Positions 11,137 to 23,060 are shown, counted from the stretch's first letter. The stretch: DNA of 64,000 nucleotides from Morinoia aosen (GCA_030386875.1 CM059566.1:36740068-36804067), one strand, 5' to 3'. The notes: generated by a model from the sequence alone, not told the origin. Numbers and translations are program-made.

Positions 11137-14100
11137 ATCAAAATTTGTTTTTGCACGAATAGTTTTCAAAAACCCTGTGTAATCAGTAGAGATTGTTTCT
11201 TCGAAGAAAAAAATGTAAGGAAATAATTTTTTCGATTGCTGGAATGAAGTAATTGTTCACTAAATGGACCAGCGTAAAACTAACTAAAGTTAATAAAACT
11301 CAAGCTAGCAACCATCCGATAGATTTCTGAGCTCTTCATAATCACGCAGGTTGGCATGGCATCTCCATAAGGACTTATGCAACAGATTAGATAAAAAGCT
11401 GGTTCAAGTTGCATTATCAATATGTAACTAATGTTACATTATGAGCAGAATACAGAAAAGCAACTGTCGAGGACTCAACCTTTGGTCACACCCAGGACTA
11501 CACGCAAAAATGCCATCAATAAGCTACATTCACTAAAACACAATCGTTTTCTAAGATACATTTAGTCACTTGCTAATTTTTCACTAACACACGAATCTTC
11601 TCAAACATGTAATTCGTCACAATTTAAAACACGACATCTGACAGCTATAAATTCATCGCTACCATATGCACGTTCTTGATGACATAAAACCAAATTAGCT
11701 TCCAATTTCTCAGCACCGATAAATTGAAGACAAGCATGCATACATTCCCTGATGAGCACACAAGTGGTCACCAGCGTACATACCCTTACCAAGATATAAG
11801 ACCGTAGTAACACACACATCATGAAACGCCTCACTGCTTCGAGAGAGAGAGAAAGAAACACCCCAGCAGTGAATGTCACACAAAATGACACACGTTCAGG
11901 TCAACCTCACCACTGTCATGGCCAGTATTTGTAACAATAAAAAATACTAATACTGCTAATTCAATGATTTCTGGAATGATAATGCTTCCATGAAAAATAG
12001 TTTTCAGAAATGCTTAAAAGCAGTTATTATAAATAGACCGAAATAGAAATTTATGGAATACCCTTTACCGACCTATAAAACAAATGAGAATCACTACGTC
12101 CTTGCTACGTACTAAAACGGATGGTAAAAATACAAATATTTCTGGACTGTCACTAAAACATTGAACTTCACGTGATGAGGCTTGCACTGCTATAATAAAA
12201 ATACTTTATAAAAACCTCCCTTGTATTCAAGAAACGAAAATATGTTCGAACAAGTTGGTATTGTGAACTAGAAAAAATACATGCGAAGGAAAAGAAGCAG
12301 AACTGTCCAATGTTAGTATAAACACGAAAGAGATAAAAGGATTTCTTTGCATATGATACGCTCCGACAACATGTTTAGACACAAAGCAGGGGAGCTTAGA
12401 AAATTTAAAATGAGCTCTCCGATCCTGACAAGTAGAATTCATGCTACATCAACAACACGGAATGTTCAGAATAAATTTAACCACAAAAACAGGAAACTTT
12501 TCAACATGAAATGAACACGTCTAGGAAGGGTAAAATTACACTTACAAACGCGCTTCACTTTTTTGAAACACAAGCAATTAAATCACACGGAGGATTCAAT
12601 TCTAAGAAATTTAGCTTTTTACTGTAATAAATGAGAAAACGCCTTCGTCGAAATGAGAAGGCAATTAAGGGAAGGACACGTCATAGCAAATCCTCCCCGG
12701 AATGGGGCGGATGCGGACTTTAGTCTGACTCGTCATTGTGAGACAGTAGTTAATTTATACAATTACCTCATGCAAATAGTAAGAGTGGATGCTAACATTG
12801 AGGATGAGGTTAACTAGGAATAATTAAATGCATTTACTTCTTAAATAAAAGTTAGAACGCGCGTCCAAGTATTGTGAGAGGACGATATGCGCAAGCACGC
12901 GTTCGTCAATCACCAGCTATTAGCAGGGAGCTGATGAAACTGAAGGCTCTATTATAGGGCCCTTTGAGGATTACCGACTGCAGAGATGAATTGAACAGGA
13001 CGAGTAGATCTCATCATTCATGACGTAGGGAAATGGATCTTGTGTACGCCCGTCATTCCTTTGCGACGTTCTCAAATGAAGCACTTCAGAATCAAGGTCA
13101 AGAAACCCTTGAGATACGTTTTAAGAACACTAATTATACCAACAAAACAAACACAGTACCATGCATTTAATTACGCAAAAGCGTTACGCAAAAACACACA
13201 AAGATCCCACAAAAAATAGTGGAATAAAAATATCGGCTTTAGCTTGCACAAAATACAATCAGTAATTACTAAAAATCTAAAGTGATGCAGCAAACAATGC
13301 GTCACAGCGTGAAGTTACCGCCATTGAAGCAAACTTCATCGAGATAAAGAAGATGCACTCACCATTAAGAGCATCTTTCGTTCATTAGACGAACATCCTT
13401 CATGACATGAATGTGGCACACACGACGACACAAAGCGAGGCCATGCACAGCTCAACGAACACACACAAACACTGCTACAATTTGCGTGCCAGTTCCTCTT
13501 GAATCAGAGTAATTAATGGAAGGAAAGTGAAGCGATTGACCAGATAACACAACATTCATCCAAAGGCTCTCTCAAGACTCGGTCGGTTATGTCCGACTCT
13601 ATTTGAATTCAGTTAGTATGCAGAATGCAAAACTGGTGAAGTTGTTAGTATTTATCTCTAATCGAATGGTGACGTGAGTCACGTAACCCCTAGTAAGGAT
13701 TTTCATAGTAGAAGCTCGTGCTGAAGAATGACTTTTGACTACCGAAATTTGTCATTATAACATCGAAATTACAAGCACGAGTTCGTTTTCATAGCAGTGT
13801 GTTTTCCATATTCCGCGAGAGCAAAGGCATTACTGGTCTGCACATACCCTTATGCCGTCGTGTTCTATTACCCTGCGCTGCAAGCGCCACAGGCTGAGTA
13901 TGGCGGCTAGAACACGCGAGCAGAACATTGATTATAGGCAGCCCAAGCATCAGAAACCCGCTCTGCGCGCTTTCATAAAAGCTTTCCTTGTACGCCAATT
14001 TTGAGGGAATACCAAAACGCTCGTTTTTCTTTACTTGGGCTCAAGATAAATACATCTAATGTATCATCCACCAGATCTCACGAAATTCGTAGCTTAAAAT

Positions 14101-14264
14101 AAATATTTTCTAAATCGCATCACTCCTATTTGGGGAAAATCGAAATCTAACGAATGCAGGACACCCTCATTATTATTAATCTAATACTCCCCAGGCACAT
14201 ACAAGGAGATTTCAAGTGAGCAAAGAGAAGGGCCCATTAAATCTAAACTAAAGTTGTTTCAACT
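11137..14264. other. Long non-coding stretch
   Basis: About 3.1 kb without a recognisable gene. Short frames such as 11601-11891 and 12227-12442 have no family resemblance and no splice context. A GA-rich tract lies near 11839-11855. Nothing else stands out. Confidence 0.4.
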
Positions 14265-14530
14265 AAAGAGAACAGGAGATTCATTAAAGGTGTGTTCCCA
14301 TGCAAGATACCACGCAGAGAACAGCGAAGAAGAAAAAACTGCAGAGACAGCGAAGTCAATACGAGCAATGAAATAATTAAGGAGGGTACATATGATACGG
14401 AAGAAGTTCCCGAAAGCCTCTAGATAGCTGAGGAAAACTAACAGTATTTCCTTCAGTGTCCACAGAGCATAAGATCGACAAACAAAACTTGCCTCAACCT
14501 ACTGCCAACCCTAATCCCCCAGAGAGACAC
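14265..14530 (-). repeat. RepB copy 2
   Basis: Begins with a RepA-like block (AAAGGTGTGTTCCCATGCA, ACGCAGAGAAC) and then follows the RepB segment at 9172-9460, including TAACAGTATTTCCTTCAGTG, AAGATCGACAAACAAAACTT and CCTACTGCCAACCCTAATCC. The shared order over about 250 bp makes chance similarity unlikely. Ends are uncertain. Confidence 0.45.
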
Positions 14531-15229
14531 GATATCGTCACAAGAATCATTGTTGTACGGGAGCGTTTTATGTGGTCTCACTGAAACGGGTAGCGCAACA
14601 CAACTTAGAACACTTCAGATTTAAATCAGTGAACCTAGACACAAACATGGATTTCAACGCATCACACCCTTTACGAAATGAGGCCCGGAAATCAGCCCTT
14701 ACTTGGTTTTGCAGTGAAACTATTTCAAAGGCGCGGGAAGAGTACGGCGTCTCTAATTAAGATACGAATATAACTTCGTTGAACATTACTACGGCGCGAG
14801 AGGGGACAAATGATGCGAGTTTCATGGCGCAGGTGGTGTGTGTTGGGGGTAGCTGAAGGGGGTGAAGCGTGGGGAAACGTCCTTCTTAAACAGACTCGGT
14901 GAGCATAATGAGACTTTGAAATATGAGTGTTATAAATTCGATTCTAATCTGAGGGGCTTTATGAGATATGCAACACTAAAGGATAAAAGTAATAGATATT
15001 CTCATAAATATCCATATTCATGTGAAAAAAGGCAGAAGGAAAGCGCAAAGTGCCGTGAGTATCGCCCCAATTCGTGCGGTAATAAAACAAAAACTATACG
15101 TATCACAATAGAGCTCGACAAAAAAATATGCGTCTTTGAAAACACAGTACGTTTGACTTTTGTACATAGGGTTTTCAGAAATAGGAAGCCTATTTCGCCA
15201 TCCTCTGATATACATTCAAGATTAGCTTG
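14531..15229. other. Stretch with two short unsupported open frames
   Basis: Open frames at 14572-14760 (62 residues) and 14862-15242 (126 residues, running into a RepA copy) have no known motif and lack an ATG start in this reading. The longer one ends inside repeat sequence, which argues against a real gene. I call no CDS. Confidence 0.35.
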
Positions 15230-15796
15230 GACTAGAAGATAGTTTAAGCCTCCCTAATCACAACAATGGTATTCAAATGAGAGGAAAATTGATGGCACCA
15301 TTAAGGATAGAGTTTAAGAAATAGGGAATCATTGCACAAGTTGCGTTTCAACACAATCGCCACTGTGCATATAAACAGCAAGTTAGGAAGAAAGTTAACG
15401 AAACAGTTAAGAAGATTTAATAGGTACCAAAAAACAGGACAGCAGTGAACGCGAAAAAATGTTGATCAACTAAACAACCAACTACTTATTTTCCAACAAA
15501 AAAGAAAGCCTTCCTAACTCACAACTTAGGACCTCACATTTTTCGGCGGAAGCACAAATTCCCATACAGCAGTGGTTCTTAACCCCTGGGTCGCGACCCA
15601 AAGTTGGGTCGCCAAGCCATTTCATTGGGTCGCTAAGGGTTTGTGTAACCTGTTTGTTTTAACCTATAATATAGTAAAATTTGTATTATTATGTAGGCTC
15701 GGGTCGCAGCAGTTATTTCGGACAGATTTTGGGTCATTGCCAAAAAACGTTAAGAACCACCGCCATACAGATACATTAGCGGCATCCTCATGAAGA
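15230..15796 (-). mobile_element. RepA copy 6, interrupted by a hAT MITE
   Basis: The RepA sequence runs from about 15230 (AGTTTAAGCCTCCCTAATC) to 15569, is broken by a 193-bp element, and resumes at 15771 with ATACATTAGCGGCATCCTC. Uninterrupted copies read AATTCCCATAGATACAATAG at this point, so the break falls in the small-hairpin end of RepA. This dates the RepA insertion before the MITE. Confidence 0.85.
15570..15762. mobile_element. hAT-type MITE with perfect 8-bp target duplication
   Basis: The 193-bp element has terminal inverted repeats CAGTGGTTCTTAAC and, at the other end, GTTAAGAACCACCG. The exact 8-bp duplication CCATACAG lies on both sides (15562-15569 and 15763-15770). The CAGTGG start and the 8-bp duplication are typical of hAT transposons. 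It is too short to code and carries GGGTCGCGACCC and GGGTCGC motifs inside. The perfect duplication suggests a fairly recent insertion. Confidence 0.93.
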
Positions 15797-16763
15797 GAGT
15801 ATGCATTCAGCGATATTTAAAAATCTTACGTGAATTCATGAGAACGTTCCTTGCATTCCTTACGCGTATGAGAAACATGAACCTCAATCACAAAATATTC
15901 ATTTCACAAAACATTTGAAAAACGAAGACCGATGTAAAGACTTCCCCCTTCCCTTGGAACGAGGTCCAGAGCCCAGACATCACGCAACCACATAAATAGG
16001 ACAAATGAATTTCAAGAAACTGCAAGACCCGGCATCATACCCCGGCGCCTGTGATGCTAGGATGAGTTCAACATTTAAAGTGTACCTCACTTTTCTGTGT
16101 TCTTTGGAGCTGTACCTCACGGGCTTCTGCTGAACAAATCCATCGACTTGCAAGACCCTCCAGGATCCCCGAAGAAGAAGAAGCAGCTAGGATGAGCTGC
16201 CCCGTGCTGCAGCGAGCGTGCAAGCCAGGCGTGCGTGCGGGTGCAAGATGCAGGCAGAAGGAAGGTGCATAAGGAAGACAGCTAACACAGCCGCGCACGT
16301 GAGCGACTCGCCAAATATGCGGCGAAAGTTTCGTAGACGTAAATCACGCTATCGCACGCCCGCTCACCCCAGCCGCCTCAGCACAAACTAATAATTTGCA
16401 TCCTTAAAAACGAAGTAAATCTCGTGAAGATATCGCCAAATCAATAGCTAGGTTTACGCGCAGCGGTAACGCCAACATGAGTGGCGTCTCTGAATTCAAA
16501 TCCCACGAAACAAATAGAGGACATGTAACAAAGCAGTTCCAATGAAGTCAGTTCAAGTTAGTCAAAACGAGTAAGAAGATAGAATAGCTGCTCAAAAGTA
16601 CTCATAGGTGCAAAGAACTTAATCTTATTTAAATAGGGAAATTGAAATACGCGAAAACCACGCCTAATCGTATAAAATCAGTTATTTCTATTTTTTTCAA
16701 ATTCACAGTAACTAACGCTGATATAATGTATCTAAACACGTCAGTGGTTTGCTTTAATCGCCA
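15797..16763. other. Non-coding stretch with a moderately GC-rich part
   Basis: The part at 16030-16390 is richer in GC and holds short repeats (GCTAGGATGAG twice, TGTACCTCAC twice). No frame has convincing coding character and no splice pair was found. Confidence 0.35.
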
Positions 16764-17130
16764 CCTTATCAAAAACTTGAAAGCGAAGGAAATTCCGATG
16801 AAATTTATCATCCTTACTACGAAAACGTTTCGGAGTCCAGCTCCATCATCAGTTCAAACGAAAAAAGAAAGAATTACGTCTGAAATAAAAGATCAAAGTA
16901 AAGCAAAGTTCTGCACAGAATTCTTTGTTTTTGTCCGTGTCATACTTTGTATTTTTACTTTCATGATATATTTTTAGTACCTTCAATTCATTTTACTTTG
17001 ATCTTTTATTTCAGACGTAATTCTTTCTTTTTTCGTTTGAACTGATGATGGAGCTGGACTCCGAAACGTTTTCGTAGTAAAGATGATAAATTTTAACGGA
17101 ATTTTCATCGTTTTTAAGTTTTTGATAACG
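16764..17130. mobile_element. Foldback palindrome (terminal arms about 139 bp)
   Basis: Arms at 16764-16902 and 16993-17130 are inverted copies with a few mismatches; the spacer is about 90 bp and has no coding. Each arm contains GAACTGATGATGGAGCTGG followed by ACTCCGAAACGTTTTCGTAG. That order (CTGATGA, short GGAG/CTCC hairpin, GAAA, ACG/CGT hairpin, then TA) is that of a hammerhead ribozyme core. It is probably a miniature inverted-repeat or Penelope/retrozyme-related element. Confidence 0.75.
17042..17080 (+). ncRNA. Hammerhead-ribozyme-like core
   Basis: CTGATGA at 17042-17048; stem II GGAG (17050-17053) with CTCC (17059-17062) and a 5-nt loop; GAAA at 17063-17066; stem III ACG (17066-17068), TTTT, CGT (17073-17075); then A at 17076, which gives a GUA cleavage triplet. 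Known hammerheads in Penelope elements and retrozymes share this core. Stem I pairing between the bases before CTGATGA and those after 17076 is poor, so activity is doubtful. The other arm carries the same motif on the opposite strand (CTGATGA complement at 16846-16852). Confidence 0.35.
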
Positions 17131-18061
17131 CTATGTATTAAAATAAATTGAAACGGATCAATCTAGCTTCTCGGGCACAAAGCTTTTAATCATTTATGCT
17201 CATAGTCACGAAACAGGTGCTAGTGACATCTGCGGCACCCCATCAACAAATTCACCAATAACAAAAAATCTAGAATTAAAACAATGATTTGGTTTTCTCG
17301 AAGGCAGCTTCACTATTTCCACTACTATAAGGGGGAAACAACCGCGAGAAATATCATGGCAAAAGTAGTGCAAAAACTAGCGTAGAGTGAATGTAACAAT
17401 TTTATTCAAATAAATTTCCCAACACGTGGCTTAATTTTATTCGCCGTAATAATGTCACAACAAACGCATAAAACACACAGAAATTATCAAGGTAGCTAAG
17501 TATCATCCTTCGCATCGGCGACAACGTAGGACATTCTCTCGCGGAAATGTGAGGCAGTCTTAGAATATATGTTGAAATCCTTTGTGTTCAAACGCAGCTG
17601 AATTATATAAAACTCATGCATGGCATAAAATCCAAATTTCCGAGGCGGGGACGTACTTTCAGTTTTCCGATAATTTGCTGTGAATTCGAGCTTTCCAAAA
17701 ATACGGAAACTTTATCGGACGAAGCGCCAGCAGCGTAGGCCGGAAAACACAAAGCCGTTCTCTCGGAGCAGCCAAGAATTCTCGGGCATGCGATGCGGTT
17801 ACGCCTCGCCCACGGCTACGGAAGACGCTATTAATCCTCTGGTTTTGATCAGAGGAACTCCAGTTCAAATGCTTCATTTTCGTGACTCATTTTGATTATC
17901 GCTGCAAAGTAATTATCGTCGAAACTTATTCAAATATATAAAAATGAAATCACTTAATATCCTGGTGATAGGTCTTATACGTTAGGAAACGGTGGTGCTG
18001 ACTGACAACGGAACTCAATTCTTCTCATGAAAAAGTTGCTCCATAATGAATAATTTATTCG
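17131..18061. other. Non-coding stretch
   Basis: No gene recognised. Overlapping frames at 17659-17895 on both strands cover a slightly GC-rich patch but have no motif or splice context. Confidence 0.35.
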
Positions 18062-18105
18062 TTGATTAGATTAAATTTTAGGTTAGTTTCAGCCTTCCCC
18101 AAGAC
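18062..18105 (-). repeat. RepA fragment (tail end only)
   Basis: GATTAGATTAAATTTTAGG followed by TTAGTTTCAGCCTTCCCC corresponds to the tail and the first 20 or so bases of RepA. Nothing further matches, as expected for an extreme 5' truncation of a retrotransposed copy. Confidence 0.55.
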
Positions 18106-18642
18106 TAATATAAATATTTCATATTTAACTTTCACCAGGCCACTGGAGATGGCAGAATTCGTTGCAACGAGTCAAATGTCTTTACACACAGAGTCCGCGC
18201 TGGAAACTTCGTGCAACTCTGAACTCATTATTGGATTTAGGGTTGGAAGAGTCTCGCAAGTAACGCTACACACCCTTCATAAGACGACTACGATTGTTAT
18301 TGGCCCACTGTGAGTACTCGTAGTTTTGATATTTGACTCGTACGGTCACAATAATTCTGACTCCTAAGACAGACCGGTGTGGTAAATAAATGGAAAATAA
18401 ATCGCGGTCAATTTGGAGAGACAACAGGGAACATAAAACTGTTCAGTATCCGTCGAATTACTTCTTTGGGCAATGTGTTAAGAAAATTAATTAACAAATC
18501 ATGACGAATGCTCATATGAAGTTTTTTCAATCCCCCTGAATGAAGTAATATTTATTTGACAGCAATACTATAATTCTGTCAAGTTGTGAAGAAATTTCTA
18601 TTCATTTTTTCATGGAATGAAACTTCAGCAAAACATATTTAT
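18106..18642. other. AT-rich stretch next to the mariner relic
   Basis: No gene recognised. It should include the mariner 3' untranslated end, but I could not place a terminal inverted repeat. Confidence 0.35.
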
Positions 18643-19650
18643 TTAATTATCAGAATAATCAACCTTCTTATGAATAACCTCTTCCCACCTTTCTATTAGC
18701 TCTTTTTGAAACCTCTTTCATAAAATTTAATCGATTTCGACTGTAAAAAAATAGCTTCGTTTCAACTTCTTCTCCTAAAGTATTCTTTTACCCTGATAGA
18801 TGATTCTTTAAGCTTCCAAAAAGATGGTAATCCGCGTGAGCAAAATCAGGAGAATACAGGGCGGGAATGAAAACTTCCAAAACAAATTCTACACAGAGAT
18901 TCTTTAACCCTCTTGATTTGTGGGGTCAGCTATTTTCATGGCACAGAATCGCCTATTTTCTGTTAACTACAAGGGGCCTTTTTTCCTGCATAACAGTCTA
19001 CAAATAGTTTAACTGTTCTGAGTACACCTGAGAAGTTAATGTTTAATCATCGTCAAACAGCTCATATTCAATAGTTCCCTGCACGCCCACTCACACACGT
19101 AGAAAACAAATTTCGAATGTGGAATAGGCTTTGAACCAGGGCTGAGCAACTGTCTTTTACGTTTAACATTATTAAAAATCACTCATTTCTCAGCTCCAGT
19201 AACAATTGTGTCTAAAAATGGCGTTTGAAGTAGACAAGAACGCAGTGAGACACAGCAGTCCACACGTTGTTGGCGATTGTTTTTGGAAGATCGTGTGAAA
19301 CCCAATTTCCAGCCTTGTACACTTTACCAAGTCTTACATTTCACGATGTATGGTTCACGGTAAACTTCTTCCTCAGTTCCGAGTGATTTTGGAAGGGTCG
19401 TCTTCAATGAAAGCCAGTAATTCGTCACGACTACCCTTTGGACCTCCTTTTTTGGTTTGTCTGTGAAGCTGAACTTCTTTTTTGAAACGTGAAAACCATC
19501 TTCTATAGATTTTTTTTGTTACATCATTTCCGTAAGTTGAACAATCTTTCAGCAGAACTTCCTGTCCTGTGATTCTGAAACGCATTCAGCATGATGTAAT
19601 TCGAGTCAATATTAGTCGACTCTAATAAATGTGTCAATATTCGAAGCCTG
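18643..19650 (-). pseudogene. Dead mariner (Tc1/mariner, D34D) transposase
   Basis: Conceptual translation across frameshifts follows a mariner transposase from end to end: an N-terminal helix-turn-helix with YIMLNAF and then STYGNDVTKKIYRRWFSRFK, a TGAEK block, a CHENS-x-PH block, YSPDFAHADYHLFGSLKNHL, and the C-terminal RWEEVIHKKVDYSDN with a stop at 18643. The first catalytic Asp of TGDEKW is Ala (19192-19194) and its Trp codon is a stop (19183-19185). The second, in HDN, is Glu (18935-18937). The third is intact (18830-18832), exactly 34 residues after the second, the mariner spacing. With stops and frameshifts throughout it is not functional. Terminal repeats were not identified. Confidence 0.9.
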
Positions 19651-19718
19651 CATTCATTAATTTTACATGTCAGAAATCTTCAGCAAAGGATTTAACTGAG
19701 TGGAAGACCTATAAAGAA

Positions 19719-20034
19719 CTTAATAATTTATGCAAAAGTGATTTCTTGGGCCAAAATTTTATTACAAATCTATCTACATTAGATATATTTTAATGATATT
19801 CATTTGCAACTATGGCAGCCGTAAAATGATACACAAAAAAACGAATAACCAGATTCTCTGAAGGGGAAAACCGTCATTAAAGGTGGCAAGGAAAGAATCG
19901 TTAAGAAAATACAAGGCTTTCAAATGCTGAAAAAAATCAAGAGGACGAGCCAACGAAGTAAAACCACAGTTCACAATAGAACTTAATAATTTATGCAAAA
20001 GTGATTTCTTGGGTAAAACGACAGTTCACAATAA
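19719..20034. repeat. Local duplicated block
   Basis: ACTTAATAATTTATGCAAAA plus GTGATTTCTTGGG occurs at 19719-19751 and again at about 19980-20012. GTAAAAC-n-ACAGTTCACAATA occurs on either side of the second copy, at about 19958 and 20014. The pattern suggests a tandem duplication of about 260 bp followed by partial loss, or a template switch. Confidence 0.6.
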
Positions 20035-20040
20035 CAGAGC

Positions 20041-20412
20041 CATGTGAAGACCATGACACACCCTCAACGAACATCATACCAGTGGAATCCAACACACGTG
20101 CACAGAAAAGATCCCAACTGACACACAAAGAAGAGGCAGTATGGGAATCATTAAAGGGCATAGCGCTGCAACCGCGCTGGGTGAGGGACAGCTTCTACAA
20201 ACGTGCAAAGCCCCGGCCTTCCGGGACATATAAAAGTAATGGCAGACGCTCAAACTTTCCACAGCAGGCACAATCGCGTCCAACATGCACATGGCCTCAA
20301 GTTCACTGCCGGGACCACAAGACAAATAGCCGAAGAGAAGCTACGGAGGAACGTGTTGCTCTACGCCGAAGTTGTAAAAACTCACTCATGATACTCGAGT
20401 GTGTTAAACCCT
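20041..20412 (+). CDS. Candidate coding exon or ORF of unknown function
   Basis: The frame is open from about 19979 to a TAA at 20412, about 140 codons, the longest non-repetitive plus-strand frame here. Composition is protein-like and hydrophilic (for example EEAVWESLKGIALQPRWVRD), rising in Arg, Lys and Ser towards the end. There is no ATG at the front; a non-ATG or spliced start would be needed (possible AG acceptor at about 20036). The upstream part overlaps the duplicated block. A second frame (about 20203-20391) is also open, which lowers confidence. I recognise no domain. It could be an exon or a fragment of a lost mobile-element ORF. Confidence 0.22.
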
Positions 20413-20561
20413 AATCAGGCATTAATGATATCGGGCGAGCCGGAGGAAGCTGCGTTAACATTTATTGCTTTATATTTTCCAGTTAGAGTGACTCTTAATT
20501 AGTTAATTCACCGTGGAATGAACGCAGGTCTTAACAGCACTAAGCGTTTACTCCAAGGGAC

Positions 20562-20928
20562 CCCCTCAGGGGGATACAACTATTGTTGTATCTATGGGAA
20601 TTAGCGCTCCCAGGAGGACTACGTGAGAGCCCGAGCTAAGGGTTAGGTAGGCTTCCTTTTTCTTCATATAGAATAGGTTTTTGTTTTGTTACGGACCATC
20701 TTTTTTCGGTTCACAGCTGTCCTGTTTTTTCAGTACCTACTACTTTCTTTTTCAACTTTGAGCTTGTTTCATGAACTTCTTACTCATCTTAATGTTTCTA
20801 TGCCCTTTCTGCATTGATTCCACGTTCCCTTAACTCCTTACTAAATGGGGCCTTCTTCCTTCCTCTCTTTGGATCTCATTTGTTGAGGATAGGGAGGCTT
20901 AAACTAACTAATAATCTAATCTAATCTA
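20562..20928 (+). mobile_element. RepA copy 7, full length, opposite orientation
   Basis: The clearest independent copy in the opposite direction. It starts CCCCTCAGGGGGATACAAC and ends with the tail TAATAATCTAATCTAATCTA. Flanks ACTCCAAGGGAC (20550-20561) and ACTCCACGGGAC (20929-20940) agree at 11 of 12 positions. Read this way, the three small hairpins form the 5' end and the (TCTAA)n tail the 3' end. Confidence 0.92.
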
Positions 20929-20940
20929 ACTCCACGGGAC

Positions 20941-23050
20941 ACAAGCGCACAATGAACGCATTCTCAGTCTCGGAAGTTGAAAAAAAAAGAACCCGAAACC
21001 CCAGAAATTCAGCATTTATCAAGAACGCTCTTTAGTTGAATAAATAAATTACTGCTCATAATTTGAGTTAAGAACCGAAACGCGCTCAATGAATAAGAAA
21101 TTTACATACATGAACAGAAAAACAAACTTTTCGTTATCAATGCATCAATCACCCAATAAATAGAGGAAAATAAATTTTTAAAAGCTTGGTTATAAACTAA
21201 AACTAATTTTATCAAACGCTCAACTTAATGGCTGGGTGTCGCAAGGGGAATATGATGTATTAGAGACTGATCGAATATTCGCCAACGCATGACAGCGGCA
21301 CTATGTCAGGGAAATTGCCAAGCCCATTAATGAGTTGTTACGCGTGTTTTCCCAATTATTTACTCGAAAGCAAAACACGTTCTCGCCTTTGCCGAGTTCC
21401 ATGCTTTAAAAATTAACGCAAATAATGGGCGTGTGGTATGTGAATCGTGAAGAACCTTATAACAAGCAGGAGGAGAGTATGTGAGCTATCTCTGTGAGAG
21501 ATAATGAACTTCAGTATTCATTCTGTTTCAGCAAATATTTTCAAACAATATTGACGCTTTTAAATAGTAGAAATCTAATTAGAAATTTAAATACAGAAGT
21601 ACCTTCCTTTCTTAAGCGACGACAAAAGCATTTCGATGTGTTTTTTATGTAGTTTCGTATTGGAGGGCTTCATACACTATTGTTTGTGAGGTAACTGTAA
21701 CTTATTTTGGGCTGAAATGCGATAAACTTCATATGCAAGGTAAAAAAAAAAATTAAAAATAATGAAAACTGTAGATCATGGATGGGTATGATGCATACTA
21801 ACATAGAATTTGACAACTTTAATTTCAATTGTACAGAACCGCGAAATGAACAGAAATGCATCAACTGCAGTACCCTTACACAAAGGGCAAATTTAAGTAT
21901 CGCACCTAAAGTGGATTTGCGACGCAATTTGTTTGATCTCAATGATCCTCTACTCTTGAAGTCCCTATCTCACTACGCATACAATTTGTTGATCACATTA
22001 TTCATGAGCAATATTTATTAAGGGGCAACAGTAAAACACTGAGTTGACACCTAAAAATTATATCAAAAACATGCGCAGCACAGCTAAAGGATATCATAAG
22101 TATGACAGACACGAGATTTAGAGAAGCAAATATAACAAAATATTTCTTACGCTTCCCTCTCCTGAAGGCTAACGAGATCTTTTATTTATGGAAACAGCAA
22201 CCCAGTTGTAGAAAAGATCACAATCAACATTAATTAAATCTAGGATTTTTCAAACCAATTTTTTTTGACGAAAGAGAATTCAATATGGAGAGAATTTATT
22301 GAGATATTTAAATAAGGGAAAAATAAACTTTAATCAACTCCTTGGCCATGGGGATAACAACTACGACCAGACACAATTTGCGGAGAGTATAGAGTTCTGA
22401 CCCTGGACGACATAACATGGTAACCCCAGTTAGTCAAACTAGGAGATGTTCATACTCAAAACACTGAGGCTAACTCGGTTTATGATTCCACTTAAATCTA
22501 ACGAAGGAAATGTAGAGATACATGAAACGCTCCTACCAAGCAGGCCGAACCTTGTAGGAGCGCTCGATCGAGACTCCTCGTTACCGAACACAGGCATCAC
22601 TAAAATTTCAACTTCTCAGAAGTCTACTGTATTTTTGAAGAAATTAATCGTGTGCATCCAGGCTGTAATACATAAAAAAGTGGAGAACATATTACTGCAA
22701 CAGCTTAAACACGAACACAACGACGAAAAATAGCTTGAGACGATTTGTTCAACCGAGTAGGTGCAGTGCAGGTCAGACTGCATTATAAAATGAAAGGCCT
22801 TATACAACAGGAATTTGAAGTACGGTTAAACCATTGCATACTCGCTTGACTTTCAAAAGAACGCAGTTTTAGCGAGGGAATAATGCATTATACATAATTC
22901 AAACCTACATGCATTAACCTCACGAAAAAGTCAACACAAGTACGAACTTCAGAAAGTTTTAACAAAAGGAGAAGAAAAAAAAACGTGGTAGCGCTCGAGA
23001 CTTGAAAACTTCTACCTAAAATACATGAAGATATTACAGAACCAAGGTTC
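20941..23050. other. AT-rich non-coding stretch
   Basis: No gene supported. A 95-residue frame at 22446-22733 has a protein-like middle but no motif, codon bias or splice pair. Confidence 0.35.
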
Positions 23051-23060
23051 GCATAGAACT

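Noticed and set aside
14862-15242. 126-residue plus-strand frame
   Set aside because: No motif, GTG rather than ATG start, and its end lies inside RepA.
20225-20232. TATAAAAG as a TATA box for the frame at 20.2-20.4 kb
   Set aside because: The nearest ATG is only a few bases downstream, leaving no room for a transcription start and leader; probably chance.
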